Shown: in pieces, positions 52,304-62,282 of the stretch
How the letters are laid out: every line of letters starts with the position of its first letter
Numbering within the stretch: the stretch's first letter is position 1
Assembly (NCBI RefSeq): GCF_002843605.1
Contig: NZ_CP025263.1
Span: 1,494,501-1,558,500, forward strand
Length of the DNA stretch: 64,000 nt
Reading direction: 5' to 3'
Source: Pseudomonas sp. S09G 359
GTDB lineage: Bacteria > Pseudomonadota > Gammaproteobacteria > Pseudomonadales > Pseudomonadaceae
Notes under the pieces: generated by a model
What the model was told of the DNA's origin: nothing
The model's database searches: none
What the model saw: the letters and a program-made list of their open reading frames with translations, nothing else
Made by a program: the position numbers and the translations under genes

Positions 52304-54481
52304 CTACGCAGTCTTGCCGGTATGGTTATTCAACGAAATAACCTTGGTCTTGCCGATGCGGTGACGGTAGATCTCGCGCAGGTACTTGATCGCTTTCTTC
52401 ACGCAATCGCGCGACAGGCGAATGTCATTGATTGACACGAACTTCTCTTTGTCGTTGATCAGCTCGCGGTACTTCTTCTCATACATCGGCTTGATCGCGT
52501 ACCAGTTGGTGTCGAGGATCTTGGCCGGGTTCTCGAACTCGTTGAGCAACTCGTCGATACGGTCTTCGTCGAAGTCCTCGTGGATGATGAAGTCCAGGAT
52601 CGAGTTGTCCAGCGTATCGTCGAAACGGTACGGGTTGCGCGCAAAGCAGCGTTTGATAAAGGCCACGATCAGGGTGAGGAAGTCATCCGACAGGCACGGG
52701 CTTTTCGCGATCAGGGTGGTCAGCGACAGGTTCGCCGACGCGCCGATCACCAGGGCATATCGCTTGAGCGTAGTGTTGGGGAACAGGCTGTTGAGGTGGG
52801 TCTTGAGCCGGTTAAGGTCCATGTAGGACAGCTTGTAGTCCTTGGGCAGCGACACGATCGAGACCACCGACGAGCAGTTCTTGAAGAAGTGCAGGTCATG
52901 CAGCGCCGCCGCGTCGTAGCCGGAGTTCTTGTACTGCTCCAGGGACGCCTTGTAGCGCTTGGATTCGATCGGCAGCAGGCTGATGCCTTCGATGGCCTGG
53001 GTGACCTTGTTGAAGTGTGGCAGGTCGATGGAGCGGAAGAACAGGTCGTCGATATTCAGGCGCTGCGGCTCTTTTTCGAACACCTTGAATTTATCGTTGG
53101 TCGGCGCCGGGGTTTCCGGGACCACGGATTCCGCGTAGGCAATCGCCACCGGGCCGGCCAGGCTCATGAACAGGTCGTTAGCATCCAGGCGAATGGTTTC
53201 GCCGATGTCGATACCCGCGCGGCGGAAGTAGTTCTGGTCGTAGTCGGTGGTCACCGCTTGGGCGGTAAGGATGTTGAAAATCTGCTGGGAGATGTACTGG
53301 TTGGCGTGTTTCTCCATGGCATTGACGTCAATGTTCTGGATGTTGCCGTCGTCGCTCTCTTCGGCGTAACGCATGATGTCGTTGGAGATCAGCATCATCG
53401 CGTTCCATGGGCGGATGCGGCCTTTCACGCTGGCTTCGCTGCTGTCTTCATTGGCGAAGTTGTACGAGAAATCCCATTCTTCCGACAGGTATTTGCACAG
53501 CAGCCGTCCAGCATTGATGTGCAGCGCTTCGGACATTTCGCTGCGGTGGTCGGAAATATTCGGCAGTACGCAGATGCCGCTGGTGAAGATCGGCTCGAAC
53601 ACAAACGCATGGCCGCTCTTGCTGTCGTGCTCGTCGGCGGGCTTGGTGTCGAACGTCTTGTTCATGTACGAGTGCTGCTGGGCCAGGCCGAATTCCGAGG
53701 CCATGCCCGAACCCGTGCCGCCGCCGGCGCTGAAAATTGAGAAGTACAGGCGCGACTGGTTGGCCTTGATCCCGCAGGAGTCGATCAGGTACGAGTGGAT
53801 CATCTTCCAGTCCGGGCTGGAAAAACGCTGGGTGTCTTTATTGAGGATGATCTTGGCCAGGTACTGGCCGAGGATCGGCGCGTTACCGGCGCCGCCGGCA
53901 TGGACTTCCGAGAGGTCCATGATTTTCATCTTGCTGTAGTCGCGCAGGAAGCCGCTTTTCTCGCCCTTGCGCGAGAAACGGATACGCCCGGCGATGTCCT
54001 TGTCCAGGTCGCCCAGCATCACCAGCGGCTCCACCAGGAACACCGGTTTGCTGGCCTTGCCGCCGCCCAGGCGCAGGTTGTTGCGCAGCCATTGGGCGGG
54101 GCTGTAGCCCTTGTCCAAGGTTTTGTCTTCGTTACTGAATTCGTTCAGGTAGAACTTGCGCGCGTTGTAGACCAGTTCCGCCACATCCAGCGCAATGTTC
54201 GAACCGCAACGGCCCAGGCCGATCAAGCACACCGACGGGAATTCCTGCTCGCTGCGCTGTTCGCCGTCGCCTTCCAGGTGGGGTGGGCGCGGGAACACCA
54301 TGTCGCGCAGGCCATCGAGGTTGTCGAGGATGCGGTCGGTATTGGTTTCGGTGAAGTACAGGTATTGCTGAGTGGCCAGCGGGCGCGCGGAGCTCAATGA
54401 CTTTGAACCTGAGGGTGTGTCCGCAGGAGCTGGGAGCAACACGTCGGATACCACGGTGGCAGAGTTATTTTTAGAAGTCAT
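52304..54481 (-). CDS. Large tubulin/FtsZ-superfamily GTPase, orphan
   Basis: 725 residues. The GTPase core is recognisable: T1-like loop IGLGRCGSN (87-95), the tubulin signature/G-box SAGGGTGSG (251-259), a T6-like AMMLISNDIM (361-370, compare FtsZ IPNDKL), and a T7-like IRLDANDL (430-437, compare FtsZ NVDFADV) with candidate catalytic aspartates D433 and D436. The N-terminal 80 residues are an extension, and about 270 residues follow the core, helical and charged. It is roughly twice the length of FtsZ and not the cell-division protein. It is a single gene with no partner. No membrane span or signal. It may belong to the prokaryotic tubulin_2/FtsZ-like groups. Confidence 0.85.
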   Translation of the reverse strand: MTSKNNSATVVSDVLLPAPADTPSGSKSLSSARPLATQQYLYFTETNTDRILDNLDGLRDMVFPRPPHLEGDGEQRSEQEFPSVCLIGLGRCGSNIALDVAELVYNARKFYLNEFSNEDKTLDKGYSPAQWLRNNLRLGGGKASKPVFLVEPLVMLGDLDKDIAGRIRFSRKGEKSGFLRDYSKMKIMDLSEVHAGGAGNAPILGQYLAKIILNKDTQRFSSPDWKMIHSYLIDSCGIKANQSRLYFSIFSAGGGTGSGMASEFGLAQQHSYMNKTFDTKPADEHDSKSGHAFVFEPIFTSGICVLPNISDHRSEMSEALHINAGRLLCKYLSEEWDFSYNFANEDSSEASVKGRIRPWNAMMLISNDIMRYAEESDDGNIQNIDVNAMEKHANQYISQQIFNILTAQAVTTDYDQNYFRRAGIDIGETIRLDANDLFMSLAGPVAIAYAESVVPETPAPTNDKFKVFEKEPQRLNIDDLFFRSIDLPHFNKVTQAIEGISLLPIESKRYKASLEQYKNSGYDAAALHDLHFFKNCSSVVSIVSLPKDYKLSYMDLNRLKTHLNSLFPNTTLKRYALVIGASANLSLTTLIAKSPCLSDDFLTLIVAFIKRCFARNPYRFDDTLDNSILDFIIHEDFDEDRIDELLNEFENPAKILDTNWYAIKPMYEKKYRELINDKEKFVSINDIRLSRDCVKKAIKYLREIYRHRIGKTKVISLNNHTGKTA

Positions 54482-54685
54482 TGTGCGCCATGTGCCTGGG
54501 CGGATGGCTGAAAATCATCAAAGGGCCATCACGGAATGGGAGTTCGCGACTTTACAGTGCGTCCGTGTCCGGGATGATCGGGCATGACCCCGTTGTGCGC
54601 AGGGAAAACCTGGCCGGACTCTGATGAATCGGCCGTTCGTCGGCGTTCTTTAGGCAAATGATGGCGAAATGCCAAAGATTCGACG

Positions 54686-56965
54686 TCAGCGAATTGGCCT
54701 CACCACTGAAGTGGGCCCGGAAGGGATTGGCGCGGGTTCTTTCGGCGGGCCGCTGTCCTTGGTGCCAGCCACACTGAACGGGTAGAGCGGGTTGCGCAGT
54801 GCGATGCCCTGTATCACGCCGATGATCTCAGCCGCCGGCACCGCCGGGCTCAATAGGTAGCCCTGAACGAAATCACAACCATGTTTGAGCAGCAGCTCGA
54901 ACTGGGCCTGGGTTTCCACGCCTTCGGTCACCACTTCCAGGTGCAGGGTATGGGCCATGCCGATAATTGCCTGGACGATCTCGATATCGGCGGTGGACTT
55001 GGGGATGTCCTGGATAAACGAGCGGTCGATCTTCAAGGTGTTGAGCGGCAGGCGCTTGAGGTAGGCGAGGGACGAGTAGCCGGTGCCGAAGTCGTCGATC
55101 GCCAGCGACACGCCCAAGGCGCGGATCTGGCGCAGCAAGGCGAGGGTGCTGCTGATATTGCCCATCAGCGCATTTTCGGTAACTTCCAGTTCCAGCCGGG
55201 TAGCGGCGACCCCGCTGAAGCGCAGTGCATCTTCGATCTCGTCGGCCAGCTCGTCACGGGCCAGGTTCAAGGCTGAGCAGTTCACCGCCATGGTCAGTTC
55301 GGTATAGCCCCGGTCAGACAGCATGCTCAGGTCATGACAGGCCTGGCGCAGTACCCAGTGGTCCAATTCGGCAATCAAGCCGTTGCTTTCGGCGATGCCG
55401 ATAAAGCGGTCCGGGGCCAGCAAGCCGTGTTGCGGGTGTTGCCAGCGCACCAGGGCTTCCAGGCGGGTGACCTTGCCCAGCTTCATGTCAAAGATTGGTT
55501 GGTAGAACAGCACCAGTTGATTACGGGTGCGCAGGGCGCCGCGCAGTTCCTCTTCCAGCTGCAACTCGAGAAAGGCACGGGTTTTCAGGTTGGAACTGAA
55601 GAAATTCAGGCTGTTACGCCCGGCGTCCTTGGACTGGTACAGCGCCAGGTCAGCGGTTTTCAGCAGTTCTTCGCAGGTCAGGCCGTCTTCGGGGAACAGG
55701 CTGATGCCGATACTGGTGGTCATCACCATGCGCCGGCCGGCCAGTTCGATGGGTTCCTTCATCTGTTGCATGATGCGCTGGGCCAGGTGCCGGGCTTCGT
55801 CGCGGTGATGAATGCTGATGAGGATGCAAAACTCGTCGCCGCCAAAGCGCGCGACCACGTCGGCGTGGCTGCGCACCGAACCCTTGATATGCCCGGCGAG
55901 CACGCTGAGCAATTGGTCGCCGGCGTCATGCCCGAGGCTGTCGTTGATGCGCTTGAAGTGGTCGATATCGAGGAAAATAACCGCCATCATGCCGTGGTTG
56001 GCGGTTTTTTCGGCGATTTTTTCCGCGAAAATCTGGTTGAAACCGCGCCGATTGAGCAGGCTGGTCAACGCATCGTAGTGCGCCACCTGCTGGAGCGAGG
56101 CGCGGGCCTGGTCGAGTTCGCTGAGCAGCGCGTTGACCCGGCGCAGGTCGCGTTCCTTGTGTTGCAGCTTCTTGTCGGCCAGGGCGGCGCTGATGCTGCT
56201 GCCGATCACCAGCAGGGTAATGACCGCTACGGACAGGCCGAGTTGGATCGGGTTGTTGTCCTGCGGCAAGGACAGGTCTGCGCCGTGGGGCACGATCAGC
56301 CGCATGGCGGCCATGCCGGTGAAATGCATGCTCAGGATGCCGGCGCCGAGCACCAGGCTGGCCGCGTATTTGAGCAACTGATGGAACACCCCGGCGCCAT
56401 CGCGCAGGTAGCTCGACAGCAGCAACGCCGCCAGGCTGGCGCCGATGGCGATGACGACCGATGCCATGAACAGCTCTGTCTCGAAGTACGCGTGGGCCTG
56501 GGAGCGCATGGCCGACATGCCCACGTAATGCATCAACGCGATGCCCAGCCCCATCCATACGGACGCCAGCAGGTATTGATGAAAGCGCAGTTGGGCATGG
56601 CTGAGGGTCTGCATGGCGAAGAGCGATGCGATCAGGGCGATCAGCAACGACGCGAACGTCATGAGCAGTTCGTAATGAATGGCAATGGGGGCCTGGAAGG
56701 CCAGCATGCTGATGAAGTGGGTCGACCAGATACCGCCCGCCAGGCACCCGGCGCCGAGCCAGCGCCAGTGGCGCCTTGCGGTGGGGTCCTCGACATGGCC
56801 GACGCGTTCGGCCATGTCCAGCGTGCCGAAACCCGCCGCGCACGCGACCAAGTACGCAAGCAACACCAGGAACGGGTTATGACTGCAATTGAGTAATAAG
56901 TGCCCGTTCGCCGGGAGGTCGGTAAAAAAATGCAGACCGAGCCATTCCATAGCATTTCCCGTCAT
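54686..56965 (-). CDS. MHYT-GGDEF-EAL cyclic-di-GMP regulator (MucR-like)
   Basis: 759 residues. A seven-span MHYT sensor (motifs STHFISM 81-87, LMHYVGM 144-150, SMHFTGM 212-218) is followed by GGDEF at 375-379 and EAL at 503-505, with DFGTGYSSL further on. Both catalytic domains look intact, as in P. aeruginosa MucR, which makes c-di-GMP for alginate. The inhibitory RxxD site is altered (SHAD at 366-369). MHYT domains are thought to sense diatomic gases or copper. The ATG may be Met1 or Met6. The 204-base gap to the tubulin-like gene holds no clear terminator. Confidence 0.92.
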   Translation of the reverse strand: MTGNAMEWLGLHFFTDLPANGHLLLNCSHNPFLVLLAYLVACAAGFGTLDMAERVGHVEDPTARRHWRWLGAGCLAGGIWSTHFISMLAFQAPIAIHYELLMTFASLLIALIASLFAMQTLSHAQLRFHQYLLASVWMGLGIALMHYVGMSAMRSQAHAYFETELFMASVVIAIGASLAALLLSSYLRDGAGVFHQLLKYAASLVLGAGILSMHFTGMAAMRLIVPHGADLSLPQDNNPIQLGLSVAVITLLVIGSSISAALADKKLQHKERDLRRVNALLSELDQARASLQQVAHYDALTSLLNRRGFNQIFAEKIAEKTANHGMMAVIFLDIDHFKRINDSLGHDAGDQLLSVLAGHIKGSVRSHADVVARFGGDEFCILISIHHRDEARHLAQRIMQQMKEPIELAGRRMVMTTSIGISLFPEDGLTCEELLKTADLALYQSKDAGRNSLNFFSSNLKTRAFLELQLEEELRGALRTRNQLVLFYQPIFDMKLGKVTRLEALVRWQHPQHGLLAPDRFIGIAESNGLIAELDHWVLRQACHDLSMLSDRGYTELTMAVNCSALNLARDELADEIEDALRFSGVAATRLELEVTENALMGNISSTLALLRQIRALGVSLAIDDFGTGYSSLAYLKRLPLNTLKIDRSFIQDIPKSTADIEIVQAIIGMAHTLHLEVVTEGVETQAQFELLLKHGCDFVQGYLLSPAVPAAEIIGVIQGIALRNPLYPFSVAGTKDSGPPKEPAPIPSGPTSVVRPIR

Positions 56966-57089
56966 AGAGTCATTGTCACTGCCTACGGCAATAACCTATG
57001 AGGTCGAGTATAGAAGCCTCGCGGGATTTGGCATGGATAATGGCACTTTGCTCTCAACCATTTTGGCATGCCACCCATAGCGTTTGATG

Positions 57090-57455
57090 CTAAGCGCTGA
57101 TGGGCAGTTCCAGTTCGAAAGGCGCTTCCAGCGGGGGCAGGCCGAATGCGGCGCGTGCGGCATCGCAATCGGTGTTGTGCACGCCCTGGTCCCAGGACGC
57201 CTCGAACTCGCGGCAAGGGCTCGACCGTTGCTCATAGATGGTGCACCGGGTGCCTTTGCCCACTTCGCCCTCGAGGCTGCAGCAGCGCGCGGGCTTCTGG
57301 TCGGTTCCGATCATCGCCACGCGGGTAGGGTTGATCTGCACCACCAGGTCATCCGGCACCGTGCCGCCCGATGAGGCGCACTCTCCCCAGAAGAAAGACA
57401 CACGAAAGTATGCACAGCAGGCACCGCAACTCAGACACGGACTGGCTTCGGACAT
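57090..57455 (-). CDS. YkgJ-family cysteine-cluster protein
   Basis: 121 residues from the ATG giving MSEASPCLSCGACC (an alternative Met lies three codons upstream; neither has a strong ribosome site). Eight or more cysteines in the order CLSCGACC, CCSLEG, RCTIYEQRSSPC and DC suit a zinc or iron-sulfur cluster (UPF0153 group). Function unknown. It is divergent from the MFS gene across about 250 bases with no visible operator. Confidence 0.88.
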   Translation of the reverse strand: MSEASPCLSCGACCAYFRVSFFWGECASSGGTVPDDLVVQINPTRVAMIGTDQKPARCCSLEGEVGKGTRCTIYEQRSSPCREFEASWDQGVHNTDCDAARAAFGLPPLEAPFELELPISA

Positions 57456-57706
57456 GGGCGTCATCGATAAAAGTAAGGTGGGGAGGGTGTTACGGAAGGC
57501 TCGCCATTCTATCCGGGCCATGGCCGTTGGGAAGGGGGGTGGGCACTTATATTTTCGTAGGGAAAGTCCGGTAATACAGGGTGAAATCATGCCCTATCAG
57601 CTTTACGAATCATTACAGACAACCGCGCCCGGCCTGACTATGTTGCAGGTACCGGGCAGGATGCATCGGGCATCGCAGCTCTCATAACAATAAAAGAGAC
57701 GGACCC

Positions 57707-59053
57707 ATGCAGAACTCGACCCAAGCGGCGAATGCCTGGCGCATTCTGTTCCTGCTGTTCCTGGCCAACCTGTTCAACTTCTTCGATCGCACCATTCCGG
57801 CGATCATCATCGAGCCAATCCGCATGGAATGGCACCTGAGCGACTTCCAGCTCGGCATCATCGGTACCGCCTTCACCATCGTCTACGCCATTGCCGGCCT
57901 GCCACTTGGGCGCTTGGCCGACACCGGTTCGCGCAGCAAACTGATGGGCTGGGGCCTGTTCGCCTGGAGCGGGCTGACGGCGGTCAACGGCCTGGTTGGC
58001 AGTTTCTGGACCTTCCTGTTGGTACGCATGGGCATCGGCATTGGCGAAGCCAGTTATGCGCCGGCGGCCAATTCCTTGATTGGCGACCTGTTCCCCGCGC
58101 ATCGCCGCGCCCGCGCCATGGGCATTTTCATGCTCGGCCTGCCGCTGGGGCTGTTGCTGGCGTTCTTTACCATCGGCTGGATGGTCAAGGCGTTCGACAG
58201 CTGGCGCGCGCCGTTCTTCATCGCCGCGGTGCCGGGGCTGATCCTGGCGGTGTTCATGTTCTATATAAAGGAGCCCAAGCGCGGTGCGGCAGAGGCGGTG
58301 CAGGTTTCCCAGGAACGCGTCGACCGCCCGATCCGCCGCGTACTGGCGGTGCCGACCTTCCTCTGGCTGGTGCTGGCCGGGCTGTGCTTCAACTTTGCGA
58401 CCTACGCGTGTAACTCGTTCCTGGTGCCAATGCTGCAGCGTTACTTCCTGATGCCATTGCAGGACGCGGCCGTCGCCACCGGCGTGATCGTTGGTCTCAC
58501 CGGCCTGGTGGGCTTGACCCTGGGCGGCTGGATTGCCGACAAGATCCACCAGCGGGTCGCCAATGGCCGACTGCTGTTTGCGGCCTGCAGCTTGATTATC
58601 TCCACCGTCACCACCGCTTGGGCCTTGCATGCCGGGCGCATCGAGATTGGCGTGTTCGTGGCGCTGTTCAGTGTGGGCTGGCTGTTTGCCTATAACTTCT
58701 ACACCTGCGTGTACACGGCGATCCAGGACGTGGTGGAACCGCGCCTGCGAGCGACGGCGATGGCGCTGTTCTTTGCCGGGTTGTACCTGTTGGGCGGTGG
58801 TATGGGGCCGATCGTGGTGGGTGGGCTGTCGGATCACTTTGCGCATTCGGCGATGTATGCGGCGGGGGCGGAGCAGATGACCGAGGCCTATAAAGCCGTG
58901 GGGTTGCATGACGCCATGTACCTGATCCCGGTGGCGCTGTTCTTGACCATGCTGTTTCTGTTCCAGGCGTCGCGCAGCTTTGTGCGGGATGCCAAGCGGA
59001 TGAAGGATGGGTTGGGGGTGGTGGAGGTGCCGGCTGCTGCAGCAATAGCCTAA
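57707..59053 (+). CDS. MFS transporter, Spinster-like
   Basis: 448 residues, 12 predicted spans. FFDRTIPAIIIEPI in helix 1, GRLADTGSRSKLMGWG (MFS motif A), RMGIGIGEASYAPAANSLIGDLF and RRARAMGIFMLGLPLG are the Spns-family pattern. The family exports or imports lipids or sugar-like solutes by proton coupling; the substrate is unknown. It is a single gene followed by a REPIN. Confidence 0.9.
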   Translation: MQNSTQAANAWRILFLLFLANLFNFFDRTIPAIIIEPIRMEWHLSDFQLGIIGTAFTIVYAIAGLPLGRLADTGSRSKLMGWGLFAWSGLTAVNGLVGSFWTFLLVRMGIGIGEASYAPAANSLIGDLFPAHRRARAMGIFMLGLPLGLLLAFFTIGWMVKAFDSWRAPFFIAAVPGLILAVFMFYIKEPKRGAAEAVQVSQERVDRPIRRVLAVPTFLWLVLAGLCFNFATYACNSFLVPMLQRYFLMPLQDAAVATGVIVGLTGLVGLTLGGWIADKIHQRVANGRLLFAACSLIISTVTTAWALHAGRIEIGVFVALFSVGWLFAYNFYTCVYTAIQDVVEPRLRATAMALFFAGLYLLGGGMGPIVVGGLSDHFAHSAMYAAGAEQMTEAYKAVGLHDAMYLIPVALFLTMLFLFQASRSFVRDAKRMKDGLGVVEVPAAAAIA

Positions 59054-59060
59054 GGCTACT

Positions 59061-59190
59061 TGTGGCGAGCGGGCTTGCCCGCGTTGGGCTGCGAAGCAGC
59101 CCCAATAAGATCACCGCGTTTCTTCAGAGAAAACGTGGTGCGGATGTGGGGCCGCTACGCGGCCCAACGCGGGCAAGCCCGCTCGCCACA
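59061..59190. repeat. REPIN, GCGAGCGGGCTTGCCCGCG type
   Basis: Left arm TTGTGGCGAGCGGGCTTGCC with GCGTTGGGCTGCGAAGCAGC, right arm the complement ending CCCGCTCGCCACA, spacer about 40 bases. Same type as the large nested copy at 1663-1885 but with one arm unit on each side. It lies between the convergent MFS and rapA genes. Confidence 0.92.
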
Positions 59191-59217
59191 GTGTTTTTCA
59201 GTCGGACAGGGCAGCTA

Positions 59218-62064
59218 TCAACCCGCCACCAACACCCGAATCGCTTCCAACCGCAGCGCCGCCTTGTCGAGCATGGCCAGGCCTTGCTCGCGTTGGTTAC
59301 GCAGGGCTACCAACTCGCTGTCGCGCACGGTCGGGTTGACCGCTTGCAGCGCGGTCAATCGCGCCAGCTCTTCGTCGGTGTCCGCAGCCAAGCGGCGTTT
59401 AGCCTCGGCCACACGCTCGGCGTGACGTGGGGTGATTTTCTCTTCGCCGGCGTTGATCCGTGGCGTCAGCTGGTCGCGCTGAGCCTGGATAAACTTGTTG
59501 GCGCTGGCCCGTGGCACGCTTTCCAGCTGGTCATTCAAGGTTTCGAACGACACGCGGCCCGACAGGTCATTGCCATTCGCATCCAGCAGGCAGCGCAGGG
59601 CGGCCGGCGGCAGGTAGCGGCCCAGCTGCAGCGAACGCGGGGCAACCACTTCGCTGACGTAGAGCAGTTCCAGCAACACCGTGCCTGGCTTGAGCGCCTT
59701 GTTCTTGATCAGCGCCACGGCGGTGTTGCCCATGGAGCCGGACAGCACCAGGTCCATGCCGCCCTGCACCATCGGGTGTTCCCAGGTGATGAACTGCATG
59801 TCTTCGCGCGACAGCGCCTGGTTACGGTCGTAGGTGATGGTCACACCTTCGTCGTCGCCCAGGGGGAAGCTGGCGTCGAGCATTTTTTCGCTGGGCTTGA
59901 GGATCAGCGCGTTTTCCGAATGGTCTTCGCTGTCGATGCCGAACGCGTCGAACAGGGTTTCCATGTAGATCGGCAGGGCGAACTGGTCGTCTTGCTCAAG
60001 GATGTCCTCAACCAGTGCATCGCCTTCGCCGGCGCCGCCGGAGTTGAGCTCCAGCAGGCGGTCGCGGCCAGTGTGCAGTTCCTGCTCCAGGCGCTCGCGC
60101 TCGGCACGGGCTTCGTCGATCAAGGCTTGCCACTCGCCGTCGTCGGCGTTTTCCAGCAGCGGCAGCAGGCGCGGGCCGAACTGGTGCTGCAAGGCGTTGC
60201 CGGTCGGGCAGGTGTTGAGGAACGCGTTCAGCGCCTCGTGGTACCACTGGAACAGGCGCTCTTGCGGGCTGGTTTCCAGGTACGGCACGTGCAGTTCGAT
60301 CACGTGCTTCTGGCCGATCCGGTCCAGACGGCCGATCCGCTGTTCCAGCAGGTCGGGGTGGGACGGCAGGTCGAACAGAACCAGGTGGTGGGAGAACTGG
60401 AAGTTGCGACCTTCAGAGCCGATTTCCGAGCAGATCAGCACCTGGGCGCCGAACTCTTCATCGGCGAAGTAGGCGGCTGCGCGGTCACGTTCGAGGATGT
60501 TCATGCCCTCGTGGAACACCGTGGCCGGGATGCCGGAGCGCACGCGCAGGGCGTCTTCCAGGTCCATGGCGGTTTCGGCGTGGGCGCAGATCACCAAGAC
60601 CTTGGTGCGTTTGAGCATTTTCAGCTGGTCGATCAGCCACTCGACGCGCGGGTCGAAGCGCCACCAGCGGTTTTCTTCTTCTATATCCGGCTGCGACTGG
60701 AAGCTGACTTCCGGGTACAACTCGGCATGTTCGCCCAGCGGCAACTCCAGGTATTCGTCCGGGTTCGGCAGCGGGTAGGCGTGCAGCTTGCGCTCCGGGA
60801 AACCCTGCACGGCGGCGCGGGTGTTACGGAACAGCACGCGGCCGGTGCCGTGGCGGTCGAGCAACTCACGCACCAGGCGTGCGCTGGCTTCGGTGTCGCC
60901 ATCGTCGACGGCGGTCAGCAGGGCTTCGCCTTCGTCACCGAGGAAACCCTGGATGGTCTTGTGCGCGGTCGGCGACAGGCGGCCCTTGTCCAGCAGCTCC
61001 TGCACCGCTTCGGCCACCGGGCGATAGTTTTCGCTCTCGGCGCGGAAGGCTTGCAGGTCGTGAAAGCGGTTCGGGTCCAGCAGGCGCAGGCGCGCGAAGT
61101 GGCTGTCCTGGCCCAGTTGTTCCGGGGTGGCGGTGAGCAACAGCACGCCGGGGATCACTTCGGCCAACTGTTCGACCAGCGAGTATTCCGCGCTGGCTTT
61201 CTCTTCGTGCCACACCAGGTGGTGAGCTTCGTCGACCACCAGCAGGTCCCAGCCGGCGGCGAACAGCGCGTCCTGGGCCTTTTCATCATCCACCAGCCAT
61301 TCCAGAGCCACCAACGCGAGCTGGGTGTCTTCGAATGGGTTGGTGGCATCGCTTTCGATAAAGCGTTCTTCGTCGAACAGCGCAACCTGCAGGTTGAAGC
61401 GGCGGCGCATTTCCACCAGCCACTGGTGCTGCAGGTTTTCCGGGACCAGGATCAACACGCGGTTGGCGCGCCCCGACAGCAGTTGGCGATGGATCACCAG
61501 GCCGGCTTCGATGGTCTTGCCCAGGCCCACTTCGTCGGCCAGCAACACCCGTGGCGCGATGCGGTCAGCGACTTCACGGGCGATGTGCAGTTGGTGAGCA
61601 ATAGGTTGCGCACGTACGCCACCCAGGCCCCACAGCGAGGACTGCAACTGGCGGCTGGTGTGTTCCAGGGTGTGGTAGCGCAGCGAGAACCAGGCCAGCG
61701 GGTCGATCTGCCCGGCGAACAGACGGTCGCTGGCCAGGCGGAACTGGATAAAGTTCGACAGCTGGGTTTCCGGCAGGGTGACCTGCTCGTTCTGCCCATT
61801 GAGGCCGTGGTAAACCAGCAGGCCGTCGACGTCGTCGACTTCCTGTACGGTCATTTTCCAGCCTTCGAAATGGGTGATGGAGTCACCCGGCGAGAACCTC
61901 ACGCGAGTGAGGGGCGCATTCCGTAGCGCATACTGACGAGTGTCGCCAGTGGCCGGATAGAGCACGGTCAACAAGCGCCCGTCCTGTGCCAGAACGGTGC
62001 CTAACCCCAGCTCTGCTTCGCTGTCACTAATCCAGCGTTGCCCCGGTTGATACTGCTGCGCCAT
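59218..62064 (-). CDS. rapA: RNA polymerase-associated ATPase RapA (HepA)
   Basis: 948 residues, the family length. An N-terminal Tudor-like pair ([32 protein letters not shown]) precedes the Swi2/Snf2 motor: Walker A DEVGLGKT (177-184), DEAHHLVW (motif II), [10 protein letters not shown], and the C-lobe LDRIGQKH. It recycles RNA polymerase after termination or from stalled complexes using ATP. It is single, divergent from the small ORF at 62283. Confidence 0.96.
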   Translation of the reverse strand: MAQQYQPGQRWISDSEAELGLGTVLAQDGRLLTVLYPATGDTRQYALRNAPLTRVRFSPGDSITHFEGWKMTVQEVDDVDGLLVYHGLNGQNEQVTLPETQLSNFIQFRLASDRLFAGQIDPLAWFSLRYHTLEHTSRQLQSSLWGLGGVRAQPIAHQLHIAREVADRIAPRVLLADEVGLGKTIEAGLVIHRQLLSGRANRVLILVPENLQHQWLVEMRRRFNLQVALFDEERFIESDATNPFEDTQLALVALEWLVDDEKAQDALFAAGWDLLVVDEAHHLVWHEEKASAEYSLVEQLAEVIPGVLLLTATPEQLGQDSHFARLRLLDPNRFHDLQAFRAESENYRPVAEAVQELLDKGRLSPTAHKTIQGFLGDEGEALLTAVDDGDTEASARLVRELLDRHGTGRVLFRNTRAAVQGFPERKLHAYPLPNPDEYLELPLGEHAELYPEVSFQSQPDIEEENRWWRFDPRVEWLIDQLKMLKRTKVLVICAHAETAMDLEDALRVRSGIPATVFHEGMNILERDRAAAYFADEEFGAQVLICSEIGSEGRNFQFSHHLVLFDLPSHPDLLEQRIGRLDRIGQKHVIELHVPYLETSPQERLFQWYHEALNAFLNTCPTGNALQHQFGPRLLPLLENADDGEWQALIDEARAERERLEQELHTGRDRLLELNSGGAGEGDALVEDILEQDDQFALPIYMETLFDAFGIDSEDHSENALILKPSEKMLDASFPLGDDEGVTITYDRNQALSREDMQFITWEHPMVQGGMDLVLSGSMGNTAVALIKNKALKPGTVLLELLYVSEVVAPRSLQLGRYLPPAALRCLLDANGNDLSGRVSFETLNDQLESVPRASANKFIQAQRDQLTPRINAGEEKITPRHAERVAEAKRRLAADTDEELARLTALQAVNPTVRDSELVALRNQREQGLAMLDKAALRLEAIRVLVAG

Positions 62065-62282
62065 GCTGCCTGACTCCCGCCGTGAAAAAGCCGACTATCT
62101 TAACGGAACAAGCCCCTGCGCCCAAGGACTCTGACAAAAACTACTCCGTTTGGCTGGCGGGCAGAGCGCTGAATCGACGGGTGGCGGGCACTTGCGAGTG
62201 TCGACTGGGTCACAGGTTGGCGAGCCCGCGCTCAAGTCGCCGTGCAGCCCGCCGACAGCCTGCTGACAGGAGAATAAACATT

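Noticed and set aside
59062..61926. 954-codon plus-strand open frame opposite rapA
   Set aside because: Antisense shadow in GC-rich DNA; the minus-strand frame is a complete RapA with all motifs, and the shadow has no domain and an arbitrary start inside a REP.
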